11,075 bases of DNA, taken from assembly GCA_910587735.1 (NCBI GenBank), contig CAJUNT010000055.1, positions 1 to 11,075 of the forward strand. Reading direction: 5' to 3'. Under the pieces are notes generated by a model that had not been told where the DNA came from, did not search any database, and was given only the letters and a program-made list of their open reading frames with translations. Source of the stretch: an uncultured Clostridia bacterium. GTDB taxonomy: Bacteria > Bacillota > Clostridia > Lachnospirales > Anaerotignaceae. Positions 1 through 5,569 of the stretch are shown here, piece after piece (the first letter of the stretch is position 1; each line of letters begins with the position of its first letter). The position numbers were made by a program, and so were the translations under genes.

Positions 1-44
1 TGTATTTTTAAAAGTCTTTTTCGTATTTTTATTTTCATGTTAAG

Positions 45-72
45 TTAACAGAACCGATTTTTATGGTAAAAT
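45..72 (+). promoter_or_regulatory. weak candidate promoter for the VanZ-like gene
   Basis: TTAACA at 45-50 and TAAAAT at 67-72 are separated by 16 bases and resemble a sigma-A promoter. The region is so AT-rich that such matches are expected by chance. A second -10-like TATAAT at 89-94 lacks a good -35. The rest of 1-170 shows nothing else recognisable. Confidence 0.25.
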
Positions 73-170
73 AAAAGAAATTAAGTACTATAATAAACAT
101 TTTATCACAATATAATTTTTTTTAACAATTTATTTTCAATTGATGAATAAATTAATATGATAAAAGGAGC

Positions 171-674
171 ATGAGGAATAAATTGATAAGAGAAAAGTTT
201 TTAAATTATGAAATTAAAAAAATAGTATGTTACGTTTATTATGCATTTTTGATATCATTTTTATTTCTATTTCCTGTAATATATAAGGGAATATATGAAG
301 GACTGCCTCATATAAACATTAATGCAATACTATATGATATTCAAAATGGATATAGAATTAATATTGTACCATTTAGAACAATATTTGATTATATTGAGCG
401 TATTTTACAATATCAAATTTTTCACTTTATATGGATTCTATTAGGAAACATTATGCTTTTTGTACCAACAGGTATTTTTTTTAATAAGAAAAATATCATA
501 ATTGTTTTACTTTTTATAATATTAAAGGAAGTACTTCAATTTATATGTAATATAGGCTCATTTGATATAGATACCATATTATTAAATATATGTGGTATAG
601 TGTTTGGCATAATGATACAAAAATATATATATCAAAAACATAGTATGAACATTTTAAATATAAATAATAATTAA
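171..674 (+). CDS. VanZ-family integral membrane protein
   Basis: This is a small membrane protein of 167 residues with about four hydrophobic segments (roughly residues 19-40, 83-102, 108-126 and 136-153). The VanZ pattern is visible: NIVPFRT at 64-70, GN-x-x-LF-x-P-x-G at 92-101, then K-E-x-x-Q near 119-123, followed by G-x-x-D-x-D at 129-134 and N-x-x-G at 139-142. The founding member, from the vancomycin-resistance transposon, gives low-level teicoplanin resistance. Chromosomal homologues are common in Clostridia and their biochemical role is not established, so a resistance role should not be assumed. Start choice is uncertain. The AAAGGAG at 163-169 lies almost against the ATG at 171, so the in-frame TTG at 183 is a realistic alternative start; it would also have GAGGA at 173-177. 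The gene is monocistronic and ends in a hairpin shared with the convergent SRP RNA gene. Confidence 0.85.
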   Translation: MRNKLIREKFLNYEIKKIVCYVYYAFLISFLFLFPVIYKGIYEGLPHININAILYDIQNGYRINIVPFRTIFDYIERILQYQIFHFIWILLGNIMLFVPTGIFFNKKNIIIVLLFIILKEVLQFICNIGSFDIDTILLNICGIVFGIMIQKYIYQKHSMNILNINNN

Positions 675-690
675 ATTTGAATGAAAATAA

Positions 691-722
691 AAAAAGAGCG
701 AATATTTGCTCTTTATTTTTTA
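691..722. terminator. two-way Rho-independent terminator (VanZ-like gene / SRP RNA)
   Basis: The stem AAAGAGC (693-699) pairs with GCTCTTT (708-714) around a short AT-rich loop. T-rich tracts follow on both strands: ATTTTTT on the plus strand, and seven Ts directly after the stem on the minus strand. It lies between the stop codon at 674 and the 3' end of the SRP RNA, so it can terminate both convergent transcripts. Confidence 0.85.
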
Positions 723-730
723 TATAAAAT

Positions 731-995
731 CCGTGCATTTGTATTCGATATTGTTTTCCATGCGTTACCTTTATTATTGACTCCAATTAAGCTACCTTGC
801 GGCACACAAGAGTGCTTACTTAGTGCTGCTGCCTTCCGACCCTGACACGGTTCGTAAGTTCCTGTTGCACAAGACTCAATTTTCAACACCAACGCAAAAG
901 GGCAGTCCATACAAAACAGATACCTCCAACAAACATCGTCCCCACTATAGCGGATTGTGGGTTACAAGACACCGCTAACGCCCCAACTAGCACGG
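731..995 (-). ncRNA. ffs: signal recognition particle RNA, large bacterial type (scRNA/7SL-like)
   Basis: This is the RNA scaffold of SRP. It binds Ffh and targets nascent membrane and secreted proteins to FtsY and the translocon. On the minus strand the RNA begins CCGUGC (995-990) and ends GCACGG (736-731), and these ends pair. The 5' part carries the Alu-domain segments seen in Bacillus scRNA, including UAGCGGUG and CAAUCCGCUAUAG. The S-domain tip reads GUCAGGGUCGGAAGGCAGC, with the GGAA tetraloop and the Ffh-binding symmetric loop, followed by UGUGCCGCAAGGU. Compared with the remembered Bacillus tip, a U-A pair has become G-C, a compensatory change that supports the fold. The length of about 265 nt fits the Bacillus/Clostridium large type, not the short 4.5S type. 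Exact mature ends are not known; about 25 nt of 5' leader may be processed off. A 65-codon minus-strand frame crossing this RNA is spurious. Confidence 0.96.
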
Positions 996-1027
996 AAATT
1001 TTGACGATATGATAGATACTGTTTATT

Positions 1028-1057
1028 AGTATACCCTATATTATTATCATTTGTCAA
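1028..1057 (-). promoter_or_regulatory. promoter of the SRP RNA gene
   Basis: On the minus strand TTGACA (1057-1052) and TATACT (1033-1028) are separated by 18 bases. This is a strong sigma-A-type promoter, with predicted initiation near 1021, about 26 nt upstream of the first base of the terminal SRP RNA helix. Confidence 0.8.
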
Positions 1058-1191
1058 TGATATTATTCTCAAAAAATATATTGAAAAACATTGTATTAAA
1101 ATAATGATATTAATACCACGACATATTGCTATAAAAATATAATATCAAAGTGATAATATTTTATACACTTTTCTAAAAATTTAAAAAAATG

Positions 1192-1220
1192 TTGATAATA
1201 TCTAAAAAAGATTGTATAAT
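1192..1220 (+). promoter_or_regulatory. sigma-A promoter of putP
   Basis: TTGATA at 1192-1197 and TATAAT at 1215-1220 have an ideal 17-base spacing. Initiation is expected near 1226-1228, giving a leader of about 215 nt before the putP ATG. The stretch 1060-1190, between this promoter and the divergent SRP RNA promoter, is AT-rich with nothing else recognisable. Confidence 0.8.
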
Positions 1221-1281
1221 AATAATCGTATAAAAAAAGAGCTTAAAAAAAGAAACGTCGAGGGGGGTTTCTGGCGATTGG

Positions 1282-1335
1282 CAGGAATGGAGGCATTTTT
1301 TTTACAGCAGTATTAGCCTACCCCTGTTATTTTTT
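1282..1335 (+). terminator. terminator-like hairpin 1 in the putP leader
   Basis: CAGG(1282-1285)-AAU-GG(1289-1290)-AGGC(1291-1294) pairs with GCCU(1316-1319)-A-CC(1321-1322)-CCUG(1323-1326), giving ten base pairs with two bulges around a 21-nt loop. UUAUUUUUU follows. The large loop makes it weaker than a textbook terminator. Its 3' arm can also pair with G-rich sequence at 1261-1268, so it may be conditional. Confidence 0.5.
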
Positions 1336-1362
1336 CGTTTTATATTTTTTCAAAAACATTTT

Positions 1363-1389
1363 GCAGGTGGCTTTGGCTATCTGTTTTTT
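1363..1389 (+). terminator. terminator-like hairpin 2 in the putP leader
   Basis: CAGGUGGC (1364-1371) pairs with GGCUAUCUG (within 1375-1383) as eight continuous pairs, two of them G-U, around a four-base UUUG loop. Six Us follow directly (1384-1389). This is a compact intrinsic terminator upstream of the coding region, so read-through or antitermination would be needed for putP expression from the 1192-1220 promoter. Confidence 0.6.
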
Positions 1390-1442
1390 GTATATCAAAA
1401 AATAGGTTACTGCAAAAGTTCTAAAAATAGAGGAGGAATTAT

Positions 1443-2918
1443 ATGATTTATATTGTAATATTTGCGATATATATATCAATTATGATAGCGATTGGTATGT
1501 ATTTCTCAAATAAAAATGAAAATATGTCAGATTATATTTTAGGTGGACGTTCTTTAAATGTTTGGGTAGCATCATTAAGCGCACAAGCATCTGATATGAG
1601 CGGTTGGCTTTTAACTGGATTACCTGGGCTTGCTTATCTTTCTGCGACAGGAACACAAGAGGCAATTTGGACAGCATTAGGACTGGCTTTAGGCACATAC
1701 TGTAACTGGAAGATTATTGCAAAAAGATTACGCCAATATACAGAAATTGCAGGAAATGCATTAACAATGCCAGACTATTTTGAGCAAAGATTTCGTGATA
1801 CTTCCAGAACACTGCGTATTATTACAGCATTGTTTATACTGGTATTCTTTTTAGTATATACGTCTTCTGCTTTTGTTACAGCAGCAAAGTTATTTCAAAC
1901 TGTTTTCGGTATTCCTTATTTGACAGGACTTTTAGTAGGTGCAGTAATTGTTGTACTTTATACTTGTTTAGGAGGATTTAAAGCAGTTTGCTGGACAGAC
2001 TTATTTCAAGGACTTTTAATGTTTTTTGCAATTATCATTATACCGATTGCTGCTGTAAAATCCATAGGCGATTTGGATACTACTATGAATATTGTAAAAC
2101 AAAGTCATGAAGGACTTTTGGATATTATACCGAATGGCGAAAATATTTCTTGGTTTGTTGTAATTGCTGGTATTGGCTGGGGTGCAGGCTATTTTGGACA
2201 ACCTCATATATTAGCAAGATTTATGGCAATTAGAAGTTCTAAAGAAGTTGCACCAGCACGTTTCATTGCTATGGTATGGGTTATTATTTCTCTTGCGTCT
2301 GCAATATTAGTTGGTATTTTTGGTATTGCTTATTTAAATCCACCATTGGCAGAAGGTGCTCATGAAACAGTATTTATGACAATGGCTATGCGTCTTTTCC
2401 ACCCTATTATTGCAGCATTACTTCTTTCTGCCATATTAGCAGCAACAATGAGTACAGCAGATTCTCAACTTTTAGTAACAGCTTCTTCTATTTCAGAAGA
2501 TATTTATAAGGCGTTTATAAAGCCTTCTGCAACAGATACAGAACTTTTGAGATTAAGTAAAATTACAGTTGTAATTATTGCTGTGATTGCTGTTATAATT
2601 GGTTTAGACCCTAATAGTAGTATATTTGGATTAGTTAGTTATGCTTGGGCTGGTTTTGGCTCTGCATTTGGACCTACTGTATTGCTTTCACTTTATTGGA
2701 GACGTATGACAAGAAAAGGCGCGATTGCTGGTGTCATAACTGGTGGTATTGTTGCCATAGTTTGGGGATTATTAAGCGGAGGCATATTTGAATTGTATGA
2801 AATTATACCAGGTATGTTAAGTTCTATGTTAGCCATTGTAATATTTAGTTTAATGGATAATCCACCATCAAAAGATATGACAGATGAATTTGATTCTTTA
2901 AAAAATTCTCATATATAA
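1443..2918 (+). CDS. putP: sodium/proline symporter, SSS family
   Basis: This inner-membrane transporter takes up L-proline with Na+, as a nutrient and compatible solute. It has 491 residues, close to the about 500 of well-studied PutP proteins, and is hydrophobic throughout, as expected for the 13-helix LeuT-like fold. Family signatures are intact: ASDMSGWLLTGLPG begins at residue 49, so D51, M52, S53 and W55 align with the helix-2 Na+/proline-binding residues. GGFKAVCWTDLFQG starts at 177, and AATMSTADSQLLV near 333-345 supplies the S337/T338 pair equivalent to the second Na+-site residues of helix 9. The ATG at 1443 follows GAGGAGGAATTAT. The gene is monocistronic, behind an unusual leader and before a strong terminator. 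Proline is the best-supported substrate, though other SSS members carry related solutes and specificity cannot be proven from sequence alone. Confidence 0.93.
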   Translation: MIYIVIFAIYISIMIAIGMYFSNKNENMSDYILGGRSLNVWVASLSAQASDMSGWLLTGLPGLAYLSATGTQEAIWTALGLALGTYCNWKIIAKRLRQYTEIAGNALTMPDYFEQRFRDTSRTLRIITALFILVFFLVYTSSAFVTAAKLFQTVFGIPYLTGLLVGAVIVVLYTCLGGFKAVCWTDLFQGLLMFFAIIIIPIAAVKSIGDLDTTMNIVKQSHEGLLDIIPNGENISWFVVIAGIGWGAGYFGQPHILARFMAIRSSKEVAPARFIAMVWVIISLASAILVGIFGIAYLNPPLAEGAHETVFMTMAMRLFHPIIAALLLSAILAATMSTADSQLLVTASSISEDIYKAFIKPSATDTELLRLSKITVVIIAVIAVIIGLDPNSSIFGLVSYAWAGFGSAFGPTVLLSLYWRRMTRKGAIAGVITGGIVAIVWGLLSGGIFELYEIIPGMLSSMLAIVIFSLMDNPPSKDMTDEFDSLKNSHI

Positions 2919-2920
2919 TG

Positions 2921-2971
2921 TAATAATATAGAACCTCGAGGAATTTTATTTTTCGAGGTTTTATATTATTA
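2921..2971 (+). terminator. strong terminator after putP
   Basis: The inner stem AACCTCGA (2932-2939) pairs with TCGAGGTT (2953-2960). It is extended by TAATAATATA (2921-2930) pairing with the T-rich 3' arm at 2962-2971. It begins three bases after the putP stop codon. Confidence 0.85.
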
Positions 2972-3058
2972 GAAATAAATAATACTATATTAAAAAATAG
3001 TCGCTTTTATATTTTGTGTTGATGGATAACGCTTTAGGTGATTTTACCAATTTACAGA

Positions 3059-3087
3059 TTGTATTATGTTGACAGAAATGATATAAT
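3059..3087 (+). promoter_or_regulatory. extended -10 promoter of the YoaP-like gene
   Basis: TGATATAAT (3079-3087) is an extended -10 element. TTGTAT (3059-3064) is a weak -35 at 17 bases. Initiation would fall near 3094, after the upstream in-frame ATG at 3091, which supports a later translation start. A TTGACA at 3069-3074 is too close to this -10 to be its -35. Confidence 0.55.
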
Positions 3088-3120
3088 CAAATGGGTAACT
3101 GGAGATTTATGGAGGAAATA

Positions 3121-3876
3121 ATGGCAATGGAATATATACAAGTGACAAAAGAAAATATTGACAAAGAACATATTTGCTGTGCGATATCGAATAACAAAGA
3201 TATACAAGTTTTATCTAAAAAAGATTGGATGAAGCAGTGTTTTGATGATGGACTTGTTTTTCTAAAAAGTGCAGAGAGAGGAAAATGTTTTATTGAGTAT
3301 ATTCCAGCAGAAAATGCATGGATTCCTATTATTGCGGAAAACTATATGTATATAGATTGCTTTTGGGTATCAGGTTCATTCAAAGGGCATGGATACGCAA
3401 ATGATTTGTTAAATCAGTGTATAGAAGATTCTAAAGAAAAAGGAAAATCGGGGCTTTGTATTCTTTCCTCTACAAAGAAAAAACCATTTTTATCTGACCC
3501 CCAATATTTATTACATAAAGGATTTAAAGTTGCTGATGTATCAGATGTGGGAATCAATTTGATGTATCTTTCTTTTCATGAAAAGGCAATGATTCCGCAA
3601 TTTACAGAATCAGCAAAGCATCCACATATCAAAGAAAATGGCTATGTTTTGTACTATACAAGTCAATGTCCTTTCAATGGCAAATATGTGCCTATTGTGG
3701 AACAGACTGCTTTAGATAACAATATTCCATTTAAAGTAATTCATATTAAAACAAAAGAACAAGCGCAGGCTGCACCAAGTCCATGTACATCTTACGCAAT
3801 GTTTTATAATGGAAAATTTCTTACAAATGAACAGTTTAACGATAAGAGATTTTTAAAAATGGTACAACAAAAATAA
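3121..3876 (+). CDS. GNAT-family N-acetyltransferase with YoaP-type C-terminal domain
   Basis: This is a two-domain cytoplasmic protein of 251 residues from the chosen start. The N-terminal half is a GNAT acyltransferase: FWVSGSFKGHGYANDLL (about residues 81-97 from this start) is the acetyl-CoA-binding motif A, with G-x-G-x-A but serine in place of the usual first R/Q. The C-terminal part, from about residue 174, begins YVLYYTSQCPFNGKYV and continues with IPFKVIHI and APSPCTSYAMFYNGKFL. This resembles the YoaP domain and a thioredoxin-like strand-helix-strand order with one cysteine at the CPF motif. The start at 3121 is chosen because GGAGG at 3111-3115 lies five bases upstream; the ATG at 3127 is also possible. 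The ATG at 3091 has no ribosome binding site and lies before the predicted transcription start. The substrate is unknown. Confidence 0.85.
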   Translation: MAMEYIQVTKENIDKEHICCAISNNKDIQVLSKKDWMKQCFDDGLVFLKSAERGKCFIEYIPAENAWIPIIAENYMYIDCFWVSGSFKGHGYANDLLNQCIEDSKEKGKSGLCILSSTKKKPFLSDPQYLLHKGFKVADVSDVGINLMYLSFHEKAMIPQFTESAKHPHIKENGYVLYYTSQCPFNGKYVPIVEQTALDNNIPFKVIHIKTKEQAQAAPSPCTSYAMFYNGKFLTNEQFNDKRFLKMVQQK

Positions 3877-3893
3877 AAAATTTCTTGTTTATC

Positions 3894-3932
3894 AGGCAGT
3901 TATCTATGATAGATGACTGCCTACATAGTTAT
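3894..3932 (+). terminator. hairpin after the YoaP-like gene, probable weak terminator
   Basis: AGGCAGTTATCT (3894-3905) pairs with AGATGACTGCCT (3911-3922) over 12 positions, with one wobble and a five-base ATGAT loop. It is stable, but the tail ACATAGTTATTTT is a poor U-tract, so partial read-through into the next genes is likely. Confidence 0.5.
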
Positions 3933-4022
3933 TTTGACGAAGGATTTGGAAATAAAACTTTTATCAAGGCGAAAAATAAAAGTGATAAAAATATAACTAA
4001 TAATGATAATAAGGGGATTTTT

Positions 4023-4313
4023 ATGATTACAATTATATCAGAAAATATAATAGCAGAACAAAAACAACAGGAATTTATTACGATTGTAAAGCAAATGATA
4101 GAAAAAAGCAGAAAAGAAGATGGCTGTATTTCTTATACACTTCATCAAAATACACAAAACCCTCTTTACTACTGCATTATAGAACAATGGGAAAATGAAC
4201 AGGCTATATCACAACATAATCATACAGAGCATTTTAAAACACTTGTACCACAAATGAAAAAATGTAGAATAGAACAAAAACAAGCAAATCATTTTCGTAT
4301 AATGGATATATAA
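4023..4313 (+). CDS. antibiotic biosynthesis monooxygenase (ABM/YgiN-like) domain protein
   Basis: This is a 96-residue dimeric alpha/beta-barrel ABM-fold protein. Family features are visible in order: a beta-strand start MITIISENIIA, a helix (about residues 13-32), then EDGCISYTLHQ (32-42), the YCIIEQWENEQAISQH segment (50-65) and HTEHF (67-71). Relatives include YgiN-type quinol monooxygenases and heme-degrading IsdG-type proteins, but many act on unknown substrates, so no reaction is assigned. The frame is open back to 3885. The ATG at 4023 is chosen because AAGGGGA (4011-4017) precedes it with correct spacing, the ABM domain begins right there, and the extra upstream residues look like translated intergenic hairpin. 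The phosphofructokinase gene begins 13 bases after its stop, so the two are probably co-transcribed. I see no convincing promoter of its own. Confidence 0.82.
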   Translation: MITIISENIIAEQKQQEFITIVKQMIEKSRKEDGCISYTLHQNTQNPLYYCIIEQWENEQAISQHNHTEHFKTLVPQMKKCRIEQKQANHFRIMDI

Positions 4314-4326
4314 GAAAGGTAAGCGT

Positions 4327-5547
4327 ATGAAAAATTTATTAGTAGCACAATCAGGCGGACCAACTGCGGCAATCAACGCCACACTTTGTGGTGTAATAGA
4401 AAAAGCAATGATAAATACAGCAATAGAAAAAATATATGGTGTTCGTAATGGTGTGTTGGGTATATTATCAGAAAAATTGATTGAATTAAAGCCAGCACTT
4501 TTTAATACAACATCATTACAGCTTCTTTGTCAAACTCCTTCCTCTGCATTGGGTTCTTGTCGTATGAAATTGTCAGATTGGAAGGAAAATAGTTTAGAAT
4601 ATGAAAAAATTATATCTGTGTTAAAAAAGTACAATATAGGTTATTTTGTGTATATAGGTGGTAATGATTCTATGGATACTGTAGAAAAGTTATCTTCCTA
4701 TTGTAAAGCAAAAAATATTACAGATATTAAAATTATTGGCGCACCTAAAACAATAGACAATGATTTATGTGAAACAGACCATTCTCCTGGTTTTGGCTCT
4801 GCTGCAAAATATATTGCTACTACATTCACAGAAATCGCTTGTGACTGTCATGTTTATGCTATGCCTTCTGTGAGTATTGTAGAAGTAATGGGGAGAGATA
4901 CAGGCTGGCTGACGGCTTCTTCTGCATTAGCAAGATGTAATGGTCACGTTTCACCAGATTTAATTTATGTTTCTGAAATTCCTTTTGATATAGAGCAATT
5001 TTTAGAAGATTTACAATGTAAGCTTTCTGAGAGAATGGCTGTTGTAGTTGCTATTAGTGAAGGATTAAAAAATCAAGAAGGATATTATATTGCAGATGCT
5101 ATGCAAAATCAGCAAACAGATGATTTTGGACATAAAATATTAGCTGGTACAGGACGATTTTTAGAGGAAATTGTACGTCATGAAATAGGTTGTAAGGTAC
5201 GTAGTATGGAATTAAATGTTATGCAAAGATGTGCATCTCATATTGCAAGTGCTTGTGATATTTATGAGGCACGACTTTTGGGCAATGCTGCTGCTGATAG
5301 AGTAATAAATGGTTTTTCTGGTGAAATGGCGTGTATTAAGCGCACAAGTAATAAACCTTATCAAATAGAAGTTGTATTTTCACCTATTAATAAAATTGCA
5401 AATCGTGTAAAATTTGTGCCAAGGGAATGGATTACAGAACAGGGTAATGATGTGACACATGAATTGATTGACTATGTAATGCCTCTTGTACAGGGAGAGA
5501 TGCCTGTTACATATCATAATGGTATTCCTGTTCATTTTAAATTATAA
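4327..5547 (+). CDS. pfp: 6-phosphofructokinase, pyrophosphate-dependent type
   Basis: This cytoplasmic glycolytic enzyme phosphorylates fructose 6-phosphate to fructose 1,6-bisphosphate, probably with inorganic pyrophosphate (EC 2.7.1.90), and in that case reversibly. It has 406 residues. The N-terminal phosphate-binding loop is AQSGGPTAAIN (7-17). GGNDSMDT (111-118) has aspartate where ATP-type enzymes have the GGDGS glycine. PKTIDND (140-146) has lysine where ATP-type enzymes have PGTIDND. This Asp plus Lys combination is the known marker of PPi use. MGRDTGWL (188-195) is the sugar-phosphate binding motif of the PPi group. A ribosome binding site AAAGG (4314-4319 region) precedes the ATG. 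It is located between the ABM-domain gene and a secreted-protein gene. PPi use is inferred from residues, and some family members with this motif use polyphosphate or both donors. Confidence 0.92.
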   Translation: MKNLLVAQSGGPTAAINATLCGVIEKAMINTAIEKIYGVRNGVLGILSEKLIELKPALFNTTSLQLLCQTPSSALGSCRMKLSDWKENSLEYEKIISVLKKYNIGYFVYIGGNDSMDTVEKLSSYCKAKNITDIKIIGAPKTIDNDLCETDHSPGFGSAAKYIATTFTEIACDCHVYAMPSVSIVEVMGRDTGWLTASSALARCNGHVSPDLIYVSEIPFDIEQFLEDLQCKLSERMAVVVAISEGLKNQEGYYIADAMQNQQTDDFGHKILAGTGRFLEEIVRHEIGCKVRSMELNVMQRCASHIASACDIYEARLLGNAAADRVINGFSGEMACIKRTSNKPYQIEVVFSPINKIANRVKFVPREWITEQGNDVTHELIDYVMPLVQGEMPVTYHNGIPVHFKL

Positions 5548-5569
5548 ATATTGTTAAGGGGGAGATAGT

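Larger units (their letters stand above)
1226..1442 (+). promoter_or_regulatory. structured 5' leader of putP, candidate attenuator or riboswitch
   Basis: This long leader has an island of G+C-rich sequence (1252-1326) in otherwise AT-rich surroundings. GAAAC (1252-1256) can pair with GUUUC (1267-1271), displaying a G-rich loop. AGGGG in that loop (1261-1265) is complementary to CCCCU (1321-1325), which is itself the 3' arm of a terminator-like hairpin (1282-1326). A second terminator-like hairpin lies at 1363-1384, and UUUUGCAG (1359-1366) can instead pair with CUGCAAAA (1410-1417). No T-box AGGGUGG motif is seen, nor any riboswitch consensus I recognise with confidence. A cis-acting RNA controlling symporter expression in response to Na+, an osmolyte or an amino acid is an inference. 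The leader ends with a strong GAGGAGG ribosome binding site. Confidence 0.5.

Noticed and set aside
171..674. Glycopeptide-resistance locus based on the VanZ similarity
   Set aside because: No vanA/H/X/R/S-type genes are nearby, and solitary VanZ-like proteins are common in Clostridia without a proven resistance role.
713..910. 65-codon minus-strand open frame
   Set aside because: It runs through the conserved S domain of the SRP RNA, including the GGAA tetraloop region; the conservation is at RNA level and no ribosome binding site or protein family is visible.
3091..3120. ATG at 3091 as the start of the YoaP-like gene
   Set aside because: There is no ribosome binding site before it, the predicted transcription start is about 3094, and GGAGG at 3111-3115 fits the ATG at 3121.
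3885..4022. 46-residue N-terminal extension of the ABM-domain protein
   Set aside because: It translates the intergenic hairpin and AT-rich spacer. The ABM domain begins at the ATG at 4023, which has AAGGGGA at good spacing.
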